DNA from: Diplonema papillatum
Taxonomy: Eukaryota; Euglenozoa; Diplonemea; Diplonemida; Diplonemidae
Length of the DNA stretch: 64,000 nt
Reading direction: 5' to 3'
NCBI GenBank assembly: GCA_030068145.1
Contig: JAPJBO010000277.1
Span: 124,001-188,000, forward strand
Notes under the pieces: model-generated
The model's input: the letters and a program-made list of their open reading frames with translations, nothing else
Databases searched by the model: none
What the model was told of the DNA's origin: nothing
Shown: one piece after another, positions 9,897-19,799 of the stretch
Numbering within the stretch: position 1 is the first letter of the stretch
Layout of the letters: every line of letters begins with the position of its first letter
Translations under genes and position numbers: made by a program

Positions 9897-10202
9897 CTAG
9901 AACGCGGAGGCGAAGTCGATGCCGTCCTCGGCGTCGAGCCGCTTCTGCGCCTTTTCGTGCGCCTTTTCGGCGGCGACCTTTTTCAAGGTTTCCTCCCGCT
10001 GGTCGACGCGCACCTCAACCTTCTTCTGCTCCTTCTTCTCCTTCGCCGCCGCTTCGGCGACCTGCTTCGGGACCAGCTTCGTGCACTCCTTCGGCAGCGG
10101 CAGCTTCTTACTTTCGCAGAGATACGAGACGGCTCCCAGTACGGGATCTGCCGGCTCGCATCGCAGCAGCTGCTCGACGAGGCCTTCCATCAGATCGGCC
10201 AC
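9897..10202 (-). CDS. Small RIIa/DPY30-like dimerisation protein with a charged coiled tail
   Basis: The frame from GTG at 10202 gives 101 residues; the first ATG is at 10190 (97 residues). Residues from MEGLVEQLLRCEPADPVLGA match the RIIa/DPY30 fold, in which an L-x2-L-L-x3-P-x-D-P helix-turn-helix forms a docking dimer in PKA regulatory subunits, radial-spoke and SET1-complex proteins. The rest is Lys/Glu-rich (KEKKEQKKVEVRVDQREE), probably coiled coil, and ends DGIDFASAF. The bases before the frame read CGCGTACACAG, a plausible splice acceptor, preceded by pyrimidine-rich TTTCTTCCCCTCCC. A flagellar or PKA-anchoring role is likely for the family but not shown. Confidence 0.72.
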   Translation of the reverse strand: MADLMEGLVEQLLRCEPADPVLGAVSYLCESKKLPLPKECTKLVPKQVAEAAAKEKKEQKKVEVRVDQREETLKKVAAEKAHEKAQKRLDAEDGIDFASAF

Positions 10203-10395
10203 CTGTGTACGCGGTTTGTTTGCTTCTTGCGGGAGCCCACGGGAGGGGAAGAAATGTTACGTGGGGCGTGCGCATAGAGTGCTGAGGTGTCATTCGGACG
10301 TATGATCTGCTGCGATAGTCTGCGGGGGTTTCTGGTGCGAAGACTGGGAGGCTTCTTGGTTCAGGGGGTAGCTGGGGGGACCGTGAAATTGGTGC

Positions 10396-10692
10396 TTAAC
10401 CCTTTACGGACGGGAGACATATAGTTATGTAGAAAATGCCAGGACCCGAGCTGGTGTTCGGGACTTCTGCGCCTTTTCGTGCGCCTTTTCGGCGGCGACC
10501 TTTTTTCAAGGTTTCCTCCCGCTGGTCGACGCGCACCTCGACCTTCTTCTGCTCCTTCTTCTCCTTCGCCGCCGATTCGGCGACCTGCTTCGAGACCATA
10601 CTTTCGCAGAGATACGAGACGGCTCCCAGTACGGGATCTGCCGGCTCGCATCGCAGCAGCTGCTCGACGAGGCCTTCCATCAGATCGGCCAC
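10396..10692 (-). pseudogene. Tandem duplicate of the RIIa-like gene, damaged
   Basis: The segment 10464-10900 repeats 9943-10420, including non-coding 5' flank, so a ~0.5 kb block was duplicated. The N-terminal RIIa region is identical. The copy lacks about 33 bases after the CE-S codons (the KKLPLPKECTK part), and one extra T in the run near 10502 changes the frame after REETLKK, so the C-terminal tail is lost. Flanking differences of a few per cent suggest a fairly recent event. It may still make a short docking peptide. Confidence 0.75.
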
Positions 10693-10999
10693 CTGTGTAC
10701 GCGGTTTGTTTGCTTCTTGCGGGAGCCCACGGGAGGGGAAGAAATGTTACGTGGGGCGTGCGCATAGAGTGTTGAGGTTTCATTCGGACGTATGATCTGC
10801 TGCGATAGTCTGCGGGGGCTTCTAGTGCGAAGACTGGGAGGCCTTTTGGTTCAGGGGGGTGCTGGGGGGGCTGTTGCCGTGAAATTAGTGTTTAACCCTT
10901 TACAGACGGAGAGTATACTTACGTCGACAATGCCAAGACCCGAGCTGCAGTTCGGACACTGTGCTTCCAGACACGTCAAAACGAATCAATGTTCGCTGC

Positions 11000-11075
11000 T
11001 TTGAAGAGATGTGCTACGAAACGTTTATAAGGAGTACCAGGTTTCCCGTTGTAGAGTCGTAAAACTGTCGAGTTC
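11000..11075 (+). repeat. Dispersed repeat U
   Basis: Inverted match at 22143-22217, sharing AAGAGATGTGCTACGAAACG, CCAGGTTTC and GAGTCGTAA. Confidence 0.6.
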
Positions 11076-11239
11076 GACCCATCGATTCCCCAAATGGCTT
11101 TCTGCGCCCTGGACAACCTCCTTCTCCCTCTTGAAGGGTTTGGCGGAGGGGTTGGGTTTGGCGGAGGGGTTGCTTGACCGGGGTGCTGTGATCAGGGTAC
11201 AACCTTCAGTTTTCCGGCGGCTCTGAGTTTGCGTGGTGT

Positions 11240-11500
11240 TCTGGGGATTTCCTGCGCCGCAGGCGCGGAGACTCTTCTGGAGCCAGAGCGGCCGCCTATG
11301 ATGAGAGTCCTACCCTGCCCTATAGTGAGGTGGTTGACCAGGCCCCCGCGACGCCTCATGCGCAAAGGATGCAGGCATTCAGCCATCACGAAGCCCCAGA
11401 GCTCGCCACTTGACCTGACACAGCTGCCGCCCTGGCGGCCGCAGCAGCAACCTTCGCAATGAAGGCGTGCCCGCAGCTGGAGTGTGTGTAGGCAATTCCG
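11240..11500 (+). repeat. Dispersed repeat M, second copy
   Basis: Same orientation as 7120-7500. Landmarks GTGGTTGACCAGGCCC, CACAGCTGCCGCC and AACCTTCGCAATGAAGGC are conserved. Confidence 0.75.
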
Positions 11501-11989
11501 TAAAACATGGTTGGGTAGCCCAGAGGAGCACCCCTTCATTCTGCCGTATTTGCGTACGATGAAAGAAGAAATAAGGGTTAGGAGTGCACACTGATCTACT
11601 CGGAAGAGCACTAGTCAGTGTCAAATGAACGCTGCACCTGGGGTGTGATTCCAGATGCGTCTTGAGTGCTGAAGTTTAGTGTGGCATCGCTGCCTACTGT
11701 AATGTTGTACACGACCGTGGGTACGGCTTGTGGCACAGGACTTGTGAGCCGGCGTTCAGTACTGCCACAACACTCTTCTACGTCTCTCAGCGCCAAGACG
11801 GGCATTGACCATCTGCGTCAAAGTAAGCAAAGTGGTCATGTATTGCACTACAGTAGCACTACTAGGGAGGTGGCGCTGCTCACCTGTCAGTCTCACAACT
11901 GACTGCTGCTCATGGCTGATAGCTTGCAAACGGGCACTGTGCCCCTGTTGACTCGAGGATATCAGTCCGAGCAAGTGCCATTTTTGTTT

Positions 11990-12115
11990 GTACGTGCCGG
12001 GGGAGGATTAGCCTGCTAGTGGATGATGGTGAGTGAATATGCTCGTTAGGCAAATCTTCTTCCAAACACGCTGCCAGAGCTCTCTTTCGTGTTTACAATG
12101 CATTGTTACTACGAA
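11990..12115 (-). repeat. Dispersed repeat K
   Basis: Inverted relative to 35568-35695. Both contain GGGGGAGGATTAGCCTG, GTGAGTGAATATG, CAAACACGCTGCCAG and CTTTCGTGTTTACAAT words. Confidence 0.7.
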
Positions 12116-12535
12116 ATACTCGAGGAACTGCCTTGTGCTCATTTCGAAGGAGGCTAGAGGGGGAGAAATAAGAGCTCGTCACTTGCACAACCGCGGCTGA
12201 TACAAAACTAATGATGACGATGACGGGAAGAGAGAGTTGCTTTCGTTGAACGCAGTGCCTGATCGTTTTTTTACGTAAAGCTGGATTCAGGACGCAAGTG
12301 AAAACGTCACGGTTTGCGGCGACGAGCTTCTCATTTCCCCCAACATTTCACGTTTGGTAAACAATAATACAACTACAAAGTGGGTCTTTTTTGTTGAACG
12401 CTTACGCCCGCCACTAAACCCAGATTTACCTGTGTTTCGTGTGGGCTACAGGACATTTGCCTCCTTTGATCTTTTGCAACTGGCAGTCTCCTCAAGAATT
12501 TCCTACAAAGCAGGTGCTTATCAGGGATTTTCCTA
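12114..12535 (+). mobile_element. SINE-X copy split by a ~190 bp insertion
   Basis: The head is at 12114-12170 and the rest at 12360-12535. The interruption falls within the GGGGGAGAAAACAATACAAC segment of intact copies. Confidence 0.75.
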
Positions 12536-12717
12536 CACAGGGGAAAAAGTTTTTTTCCCCAAAAAAAAAAAAAAAAAAAAGTGGCCCGGGGAAAAAAAAA
12601 AATTCCCCGGCAAAAGTCGTTTTTTCCCTGTGGGTTGGCTAGTCCACTGCACGAACGACACAGGGACAAACGGCCGGGGAAGGGTGGTCGGCTCAAATTT
12701 TCTACACAAAACGACGA

Positions 12718-13320
12718 TGTCTCTTGCCAAATTTGGTTTCTCTGCGACGCCGCGCAATACCCCTCAGCTCCAGTTCGACTATGCGAACTGGCAGGGGCCC
12801 AAAGCTGAAAAGCAAGCGGCCTTGAGAGGTATCACTCAAGGCACCGGTGTCAACCGGCTGAAAAAAGAAAGGTGCGCTGCTGGATCTGATCAAGACTCAT
12901 GACCGTGTCCAGAAACAGAAACAAGACGGACAAAAGGCGCGCGAAGCAGCCGAGGTCGTCCCGCCTGCAGGGAATTTAATCGTTGTGGGTAGGCGAATGG
13001 CTCCGTTGGAGGTGTTGGTAGAGCTGGCCCGTACAGTAGCTACTTCGTCGGCAGAGAGTGAACGCCAGTTCAGTATGTTGTCTCGCGTGAAAACGCGATT
13101 ACGCAACCGCCTTCTCAACACGACACTTTGGGCTATCTTCCGGATCGAAGACACAGACGAAGACGAGATGGATGATGCGACAGCTGAAGAGGTTATAGAC
13201 GCGTTCACGACAGGCTTCACCGCGGATACGCTGCGGCAATCGTGGTTTTCTGGCGAGTCTGTGGCAGAAGCAGGAACTGCGAAGAGGCGCAAGATTGACC
13301 TGACCCTTCCTCAGGCATGA
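12718..13320 (+). pseudogene. Internally deleted hAT transposase, N-terminus and C-terminal dimerisation domain
   Basis: An ATG at 12718 begins MSLAKFGFSATPRNTPQLQF; the frame then moves by one base in an A run near 12865. The downstream part carries VELARTVATSSAESERQFSM followed by LSRVKTRLRNRLLNTTL, the hallmark hAT C-terminal dimerisation block (ASSAxxER-x-FS...RN-x-L). It ends KRRKIDLTLPQA, which could act as a nuclear localisation signal. The DDE catalytic core between them is absent, so the element cannot be autonomous. It is a different subfamily from the minus-strand relic at 28405-28929. Confidence 0.75.
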
Positions 13321-13504
13321 CGGCAACCCACTTACTTCTGGCTGAACAAACTGGTGCGTATGCTCTTCGATGTTCTTGCCCGTCGGTGCGCTAAACCGTG
13401 TTGCTTAGCGGTTTTCTCCCGTTTCGGATGCTGCTGCTGTACTTGTGCTGCTAAAGGGCGGAAACTGGAGGCTGGTAAGGCGGGTGCAGCGTCGCCACAG
13501 CAAC

Positions 13505-13615
13505 CAAAAACCGAAAGAACATTTCCGGAGTTGGGGCTTGCACTGATAAACGAAGCAACGGACGATCAGCATCAACTGACCAAAGGTGATGAAAATGATA
13601 AGGCAAAAGTTTCGT
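13505..13615 (+). repeat. Dispersed repeat J
   Basis: Shared with 52350-52450 in the same orientation and more weakly with 17500-17570 and 46905-46945 (inverted). Landmarks are GAACATTTCCGGAGTTGG and GATCAGCATCAACTGA. Confidence 0.6.
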
Positions 13616-13729
13616 ACAGATGTACTACTAAAAAAAAAAATTTGCAGCATCATTTTACTTTTTCCCCGGCAAAAATCCATATTCTCGGGGGCCAGGAAAA
13701 CCCCTGGTGCTTATACAACAAAAAAGTAC

Positions 13730-14492
13730 GTGCGCTCGGCTATGGCCGGCGCGTGGCGAGACTGGAGGCAGCAGTTAAAGTTCGGGGAACAGCAAAGTTC
13801 GGGCGAAGCTAAGTTCTGGTGAAGCAAAGTTCTGGTGAAGCTAAGTTCGGGCGAAGCTAAGTTCGGGTGAAACAAAGTTCTGGTGAAGCTAAGTTCGGGC
13901 GAAACAAAGTTCGGGCGAAGCAAAAACCGGATGAAGCTAAGTTCGGGCGAAACAAAGTCCGGGCGAAGCTAATTTTTGGGTGAAGCAAAGTTCTGGTGAA
14001 GCAAAGTTCGGGCGAAGCTCAGTTCGGGCGAAGCAAAGTTCGGGCGAAACAAAGTCCGGGCGAAGATAAGTTCTGGGTGAAGCAAAGTTCGGGCGAAGCA
14101 AAGTTCGGGTTCTGGTGGCAAGTTCGGCGCCAGTACCCGGGGGGGGAGACCCCCCCCGACTCCGTTTCCCGTGGTGACCCAAATACCGCGAGATACTGAG
14201 AAACTCCGCAAAAACGCAAATTTCGGGCACATTGGACCCGGAAATGCAACAAAACCTCGAAAACAATCTTTGACGACCGGAAAAGTGTCATGGGCGGGGT
14301 CCGAACCCGGGCCCACCGGCCTGAAGGCCGACGCCCGGTCACTGTGCCACCCGCATACCTTTTGGACGGGAAAAAAAAAGCTAGCTCGGCGCTTTCCAAA
14401 AAACAATACACTTTTGCACAATAAAAGCCGGGTGGGCTCGAATAGAGGCTATTCACATTGCATATTCACAGGACCTCCAGTCTCGAAAAAGG
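13730..14492 (-). mobile_element. Element S, truncated copy with a 16 bp internal array
   Basis: The right end (14432-14492) is the inverted terminus seen at both ends of the full element at 25576-26505. The left end is missing and abuts a SINE-like tail at 13705-13727. The body holds about 20 units of a 16 bp repeat (GTTCGGGCGAAGCTAA) from 13785 to 14110. It also has a tRNA-like block (minus strand, about 14290-14350) with box A TGGCACAGTGACCGGG and box B GGGTTCGGACCCC. Confidence 0.75.
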
Positions 14493-14831
14493 ATAAAAGG
14501 CGCCGCCCCACACCTTTTTCTTCTTCAGGTACTCCGCGGGGTCTTCAGCCATTGTGTCGGTTCAGCGTTCTGTCCTCTGCAGCAACAAAGCGGCGTCTTC
14601 AGCAGCTTCTTTTCACGGTTCTGCACGCCCCCCTACCTCGCTCCCCCCGCCCTTTTAGGTGTGGCACGCAAATGCCGCTCCTGTTTCGAGCTGTTTTGTT
14701 TTTCTTTTTTCCAAGTACGGTATAAAGGGTCCAGGGAGAGCCTGCTACACGGGAGCCAAGCTCCACGTGTTCGGCGGTACTGCAGAGCCACGGGCCTAGG
14801 GTCAAGTGGCTACCGATTTCCCAAACTAAAG

Positions 14832-14955
14832 CCAAGGCGTGGCGCACCTTGGGGCTTGGCGCCTGCGCTGAACACAAGCTCGTCGAGACAGTCAGCCACA
14901 GGGCAGAGAGGACGGGCTTGTGGTACTGTGCTGCCTCCGACTCAAGCTTTGCAAG
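14832..14955 (+). repeat. Dispersed repeat R, second copy
   Basis: Matches 9155-9285 in the same orientation. Confidence 0.65.
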
Positions 14956-14959
14956 CTGT

Positions 14960-15520
14960 GGTTGATCGTCACGTTCCTGGACCCGGTGCGGCCTCTTTCC
15001 TTCCTTGGAACATGAACTTTTACACTCGAATAACAATTATTCGACACGCGTCCAGCTTTAACTCCAAGAAATGCGACCAGTATTGAACTTTGCTGCTGTC
15101 GACACATCATGCGTTACTCGTAATCCTTTTTTAGTATTCAACACGAATAATAACAACCCAACAACACAACGGTGTTATTATTCGACCCGGCCCTTTGGTA
15201 AGGGGAGCCCCCCTCGTAAAAGAAAACCGGGTCGGTTTGTGGTGTGAAACCGGCAGTTTACAAGTCCTCTGCTACACGGATCACTTTTTGATATACAACG
15301 GCGCTCTGTGTAGTAAAACCAGACTCCTGCGTGGCACTGCACGGAAACTCTAGACTAGTCTTGAAGCACGCATCCAGGAGCCCAGCACGAGTGCGAAGCT
15401 TCGGTTTCAAACCCGCAAGCCCGGAGAGATGCGCCAATCCTTTTAGGGACGCAGCACAGCCCAACCCTGTTCATGCGCGGCAGGCTCAGTTAGCATCCTT
15501 ATGCTTTTTTCCTTGTCGTG
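14960..15520. other. No gene recognised
   Basis: The only notable pattern is several AATAATAACA/TTATTATTCG words (15030-15185) around short TTCGACA palindrome-like spacing. Nothing coding was recognised. Confidence 0.5.
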
Positions 15521-15526
15521 TTGCAC

Positions 15527-15628
15527 GTCCGTTCAACACGTGGTTCGGTAGTTACAGCACTTGGGATTCCTTCGGTACTTTGCCTGGCAGCTTCGTCGAG
15601 CATTTCACGCTGGTGCTTACGTAAAAAT
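15527..15628 (+). mobile_element. SINE-V copy, 3' part
   Basis: The tail of SINE-V from GTTCAACACGTGGTTCGGTA through CGTCGAGCATTTC to a GGTGCTTACGTAAAAA end. It is truncated at its 5' side. Confidence 0.75.
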
Positions 15629-16048
15629 AAAAAGAAACAGCGAAAAGAAGCAATACACTACCGTGTGCCCGCCTCGGTTGTCAGATAAGCGGGGGAGATG
15701 AAAAGAGCAAGGTTTGTCGCAGCCCAGATACGAGCGCAAACGAGAAGCGCATTGGTTGTGCCTTGGATTACTTAATAGTTGCCGCGGGGAGAAGGGGGCT
15801 GCCTTGCTTTCTTGCAATCTGAACGCTTACGCCCGACAGCGCACCCCTGGGGTTTTAGAGTGAAAGTTGAAAGTTCGCTTGAAACTCTGGGGTTTTAAAG
15901 TCACCGGGTGACCTTCGTCGTTATGGAAAGATATCCTTTGACAGGCTTTGTGCTCTGAGTGTCGTAAGAGTGGTGGTTACACGTGGTAAGAGGATCGGTG
16001 GGTACCTCAGTTGTTGGTCATTGGTGGTTTCGGCCATTGTCCACATAC

Positions 16049-16267
16049 CTTGGTTTTGTGTGAGAGGTTACAGCCAACGTCGCCCGCCGGGTCGCTGAGG
16101 ATGAAACCCCTCGCGAGATTCTCTGCCACGATCGCCTTCAGCAGGGCGTGTGGCGTCTTGTACGAAGACGAGCCCATCACGGTCAGGCAACCGCTACGAA
16201 CCATGACATACGTTATGGTCTCCGGGTCCATTTTTCACGGATCTCGTCATCGAAGCTGTTCGCGAGC
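16049..16267 (-). CDS. Internal exon of an unrecognised gene
   Basis: A 73-codon exon begins right after TAAGTTTTAG and ends CCAAG before GTATGT, a good splice acceptor and donor, and keeps phase 0 at both edges. It encodes LANSFDDEIREKMDPETITY, then VMVRSGCLTVMGSSSYKTPH and a helix-rich ALLKAIVAENLARGF segment. The codon use is GC-rich and third-position biased, unlike the surrounding repeats. No homologue is recognised and neighbouring exons were not found, so this may be one exon of a split gene or a duplicated exon fragment. Confidence 0.55.
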
Positions 16268-16289
16268 TAAAACTTAAAATTTTGTTTGT

Positions 16290-16380
16290 GCACACTAGCG
16301 GAACTCACCTGCTTTGGTGAGTTTCATGTAGTACGCTGCCAACTACTTATTTTTAGTACCAACAATGCATTGTCAACACA
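16290..16380 (+). repeat. Dispersed repeat O
   Basis: Shared with 23280-23370. Landmarks are CACCTGCTTTGGTGAGT and CATGTAGTACGCTGCCAAC. Confidence 0.65.
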
Positions 16381-16980
16381 AAAAGGTCTGCTACGCGGAC
16401 CAGCGAAGAAATGTCATGAAGGCTTCCAGGCGACGGACTGAGGCCGAATACGGGGCGACCCTTTCTTCATTGCACCAGGCATCTTCCGCCGTATTGGATT
16501 TGTAGGCGGCTTTCGTCCCCTCCGTCGTATACTTCGACCTCATGTGGTCCCGCGCACGCTCCGAAGTGTGGGTCCTGAGCACATTCCTTCTCGTTTTTTG
16601 TTGCAGTCGTGGGGAGCCGTCGGCATGCTGATGAGTACCATACTTTGCCTTTCCCTACACCGGATGGGTCACTCTTGGCGCGCTTCCGTCGTGGTCAACA
16701 CGTGACGGTTGCAACTGTTGCTGGAAGCTTGTGACAAGTTACAAGCGACGAGTGAGTTGAAGTTACAATAAAAAGTATGGTTAAAAGATAAAACAGTGGT
16801 GTCACCTGAGGGGGGGTAATCTCAGGGCCGCCCGTGACACCTTTTCTCTGCAGTTGGGGTGACTTCCCACCCAAAACTCGAAACCTACCACTCAGGTGGC
16901 CATAAGACGCTCCGCAAATGCAAGAAAGGTCGGACGCTGTCGTTTAGGCTGAAATAATGGCTGCAGAATGCAAAAACAAG
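16381..16980. other. No gene recognised
   Basis: Short frames on both strands, none with recognisable motifs or convincing splice edges. Confidence 0.5.
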
Positions 16981-17029
16981 GCGAAATCCCCTCCACAAGG
17001 CAATTCCTAGGCAATTCCTTAGCCCAAGC

Positions 17030-17166
17030 ACGCGCTGGGCATGTGTGGAGATGACGCGCCGCGCTTCCGCCGAGGAACGGCGAGATGCGGCAGTCGTCGA
17101 GGGACGAGCTGGGTCGGCGGAGAGAGGGCGCGATCGTCCTCCTCGACTAGCGGCCTCCTCGGGCAT
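17030..17166 (-). CDS. Possible exon of an unknown protein
   Basis: From an ATG at 17166 the GC-rich frame reads MPEEAASRGGRSRPLSADPA and on through Ser/Arg/Ala-rich sequence to THAQRVLGLRN near 17020. Two minus-strand frames look equally open here, so the reading frame is uncertain. A SINE-X inverted copy starts 85 bp upstream. Function unknown. Confidence 0.25.
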
Positions 17167-17250
17167 TTTCCTACTAGCAAGTCACGGGACTTCAGTTCGA
17201 CATGCCATGCACCGTAGAAGCCCGAACCGGGGGTTTTGGGTCCAAACCGG

Positions 17251-17470
17251 TTTTTTGTGGCACAAGCACCTGCTTTGTGGGAAATACTTGAGGAGGGTGC
17301 CAGCTGCAAAATATCAAAGGAGGTAATGTAGCTCACACGAAACACAGGTAAATCTGGGTTCAGTGGCGGGCGTAAGCGGTCAACAAAAAAGACCCACTTT
17401 GTAGTTGTATTGTTTCTCCCTCTCTACCCTCCTTCGAAGTAAGCACAAGGCAGCCCCTCGAGTATTTCTC
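17251..17470 (-). mobile_element. SINE-X, full length
   Basis: Complete copy from the GGTGCTT-GTGCCACAAAAAA end (left) to AAATACTCGAGGGGCTGCCT (right), about 220 bp. Confidence 0.85.
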
Positions 17471-17977
17471 CGTCAGACAAAGTGCGGAAGCCCCCCCATT
17501 CAAGAACACTTCCGGCGGGGGTAGGTCTCGCAAATGAGTAGCAAACAGCAGATCAGCAGCAACTGATCAATGTTGATGATTTAACACTCAAAGAAGAAGG
17601 TTCTTGTTCATTCTCATGCACAGGGTGGAAAACTCTGAAAGGAGGTTCTTTTTCCTGTGGTAGCACTAATTCGTTTGTGTGTTGTGTACGCTCTCTCAGT
17701 AGTTATGTGCAGACGTGTTCCCTCCTATTTTTCGACCCCCCCCTTCCTCTACTACGAAACGAAAAAGAAGAAACAGCGGCACCATTCATTTTTATAGCTG
17801 TGCATGCCCGCTCACTGAGTGGGCAAAGGAGAGGACTCGTCTCATACGACCACAGCAGTATCCACGCTCTCGTGTCCGGTACTACCCTAGTAGAGAGTGG
17901 CATGTATACACATGTACACAGAGGAGTCTATAGTAGGACAGCACGCTGATGCATAGCTCCACGTAGCATGAGTACAT

Positions 17978-18266
17978 GAGTACGTCTCAAACACTCCTTA
18001 GAAATTGTGTCCATTTTTAATTTGCGATTAGGCGTTGCCATCAGTATAGACTTTCTCCGACGTGCTGCAATTCCTGCTTGGGGGGACACAAAACCCCACG
18101 AAATCGAACTTTGGGTGACATAAAAGCCTCGCGGGAGTCATTTCGTGGCCAATCCGAGCTCAGAAACTTCGTACAGGAACGGTACGGGTCAGGGACACCC
18201 GCGTGGCAACGCCTTTGTCGCAAATTGAAAACGGGCACAATTCCTCAGGTATTTTGAGACGTACTC
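17978..18266. mobile_element. 289 bp MITE (family P) with long inverted arms and an ACAT target duplication
   Basis: The arms begin GAGTACGTCTCAAA, match over about 68 bases (GTGTCC, AATTTGCG, GGCGTTGCCA) and enclose a ~150 bp core. The four bases ACAT occur directly before (17974-17977) and after (18267-18270), consistent with a 4 bp target-site duplication. It has no coding capacity. A second copy at 45171-46032 is split by another element. Confidence 0.85.
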
Positions 18267-18634
18267 ACATACACCACGTGAGAGGATACCACTGCGTAGA
18301 TGCATACCGAGGGGGTCATGCAAACAACGAGCAGGCCAAAGGTACAGCCCTCTCTTACACCCCTCCAGTTTGCTCTCCCTCTTTCCCAGTTATTTCCCCC
18401 ACTCAGACATCTCTTTGGTGACGGGTTGCCCTTCTGTTTCGCCGTTTTGTCAAAAGGGAACGCCCAACAAAGAAGAACTGAGCAGCGTGTTGCCATAGAG
18501 AAACTCAGGATTGAATTCCCGCAGCACTTGACGGGGGGGAACCTACAGTGTAGTCTACACTGAAGCCTGCACTGTGGGTTGAAAAAAACGGCCGGGAAAC
18601 GAGACGAGGGAGACAAGTGGATTCAGCGGACGCG

Positions 18635-19050
18635 GGTGCCACGATAAAACGGGTATCCAACACACACACACACACAAGCGTGGCCGTACTTTCGCGAAGG
18701 AGGACACCACGTTGAAACGGGTCCGAAACACACACACTTAGCAAGCTGGAGTCCTTACGTCTCTGAGTGAACTCTTCATATCCACTCGCCAACAGCAAGG
18801 TTGGAGGGGTAAAGCAGAAACTGACAAACGCACCCCACCATCCGCCCCCTTTTGTACTCCCTCCTTCACAACACACACCCACACGCACACACACACCCAG
18901 CACACGTGGACCCCTCTCGCACAGGAAGGCACCACGTAAAAACAGGTCTACAACACACACACACACACACACCCAGCACGGTCGTACTTCTGTGAAGGGA
19001 GGCACCGCGAAACAACGGGCTCACACACGCACCCACACAGTTTTAAAACT
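18635..19050. repeat. CA-rich satellite-like block
   Basis: Runs of (CA)n alternate with a longer repeated phrase (GGAGGACACCACGTTGAAACGG and diverged copies at 18640, 18695, 18925 and 18985). The spacer 18755-18860 is an inverted copy of 37345-37490 (GAGTGGATATGAGGAGTTCG, TTTGTCAGTTTTTGC). Confidence 0.75.
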
Positions 19051-19104
19051 TACGCAATTTTGATCATCAGAATTCCTCGTCCCCGAAAAGGAACCAAAGA
19101 ATAG

Positions 19105-19604
19105 TTGAGTCGCAGCTCTTGCCAAGACAGGTGGGAAAAGGAAGGCGTTTTCATTCTTCACCTTTTCTCACGAACGGGCGCATTAGTCTATGCTAAGTTC
19201 TCCCGACTCCCACAATCGTGGTTAGCACAGACTCAAGAGTCAGCTATTCCCTGCAGTATTAGCATACTTCCAAGAAGAAAACGGAAAACAGGGGGAAAGT
19301 CGATCAACCGGCACACACAAAAAAAAATGGCAAAGCAACAAAGCTGCAGGCAGTACTATTCTACTAATTTCATAGTTCGACAAATATGCGTCAATGAAAA
19401 AGGAAAAAAGATCCTCAAAAGAGAGCTGGTAGCCTTCTTGCGATCCGGGAATCTACCACTAGAATGTGTTGGGTTTCAAGAAGCTGTAGGACGGCTTCAA
19501 GTCTCCAGGTTGGCTCTCGAGGCGGGGGGACGGTCTTGGATCCGATTCTGGGAACGTGTGAGCGGGAATACAAGGTACTACTCTCCTTTTCTGGTACCGT
19601 TTGT
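19105..19604 (+). other. Open stretch of unknown nature
   Basis: A 282-codon frame starting at 19105 includes IVRQICVNEKGKKILKRELV but continues into SINE-V sequence. Nothing in it is recognised, and the frame is probably fortuitous. Confidence 0.3.
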
Positions 19605-19793
19605 TGTTAGCGCCAGCTTCGAAGGAAATGCTCGACGAAGCTGCCGGACAAAGAACCGAAGGGCAACTGCCGAACACGCGTTAAACGGACGTGCGAGGTC
19701 ATGCGACGTGCTCGGTACTTGGGAAACCTTCACTTCTTTGTCTGGCAGCTTCGTCGAGCATTTCCTTCCAAACTGGCGCTCATGTAAAGAAAT
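19605..19793. mobile_element. Head-to-head pair of SINE-V 3' parts
   Basis: An inverted SINE-V tail (19605-19700) directly faces a plus-strand one (19703-19793). Both share GTCTGGCAGCTTCGTCGAGC and the TTCCTTCCAA-GCTGGCGCT end. Transcripts would form a hairpin of about 85 bp. Confidence 0.75.
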
Positions 19794-19799
19794 GCGTAG

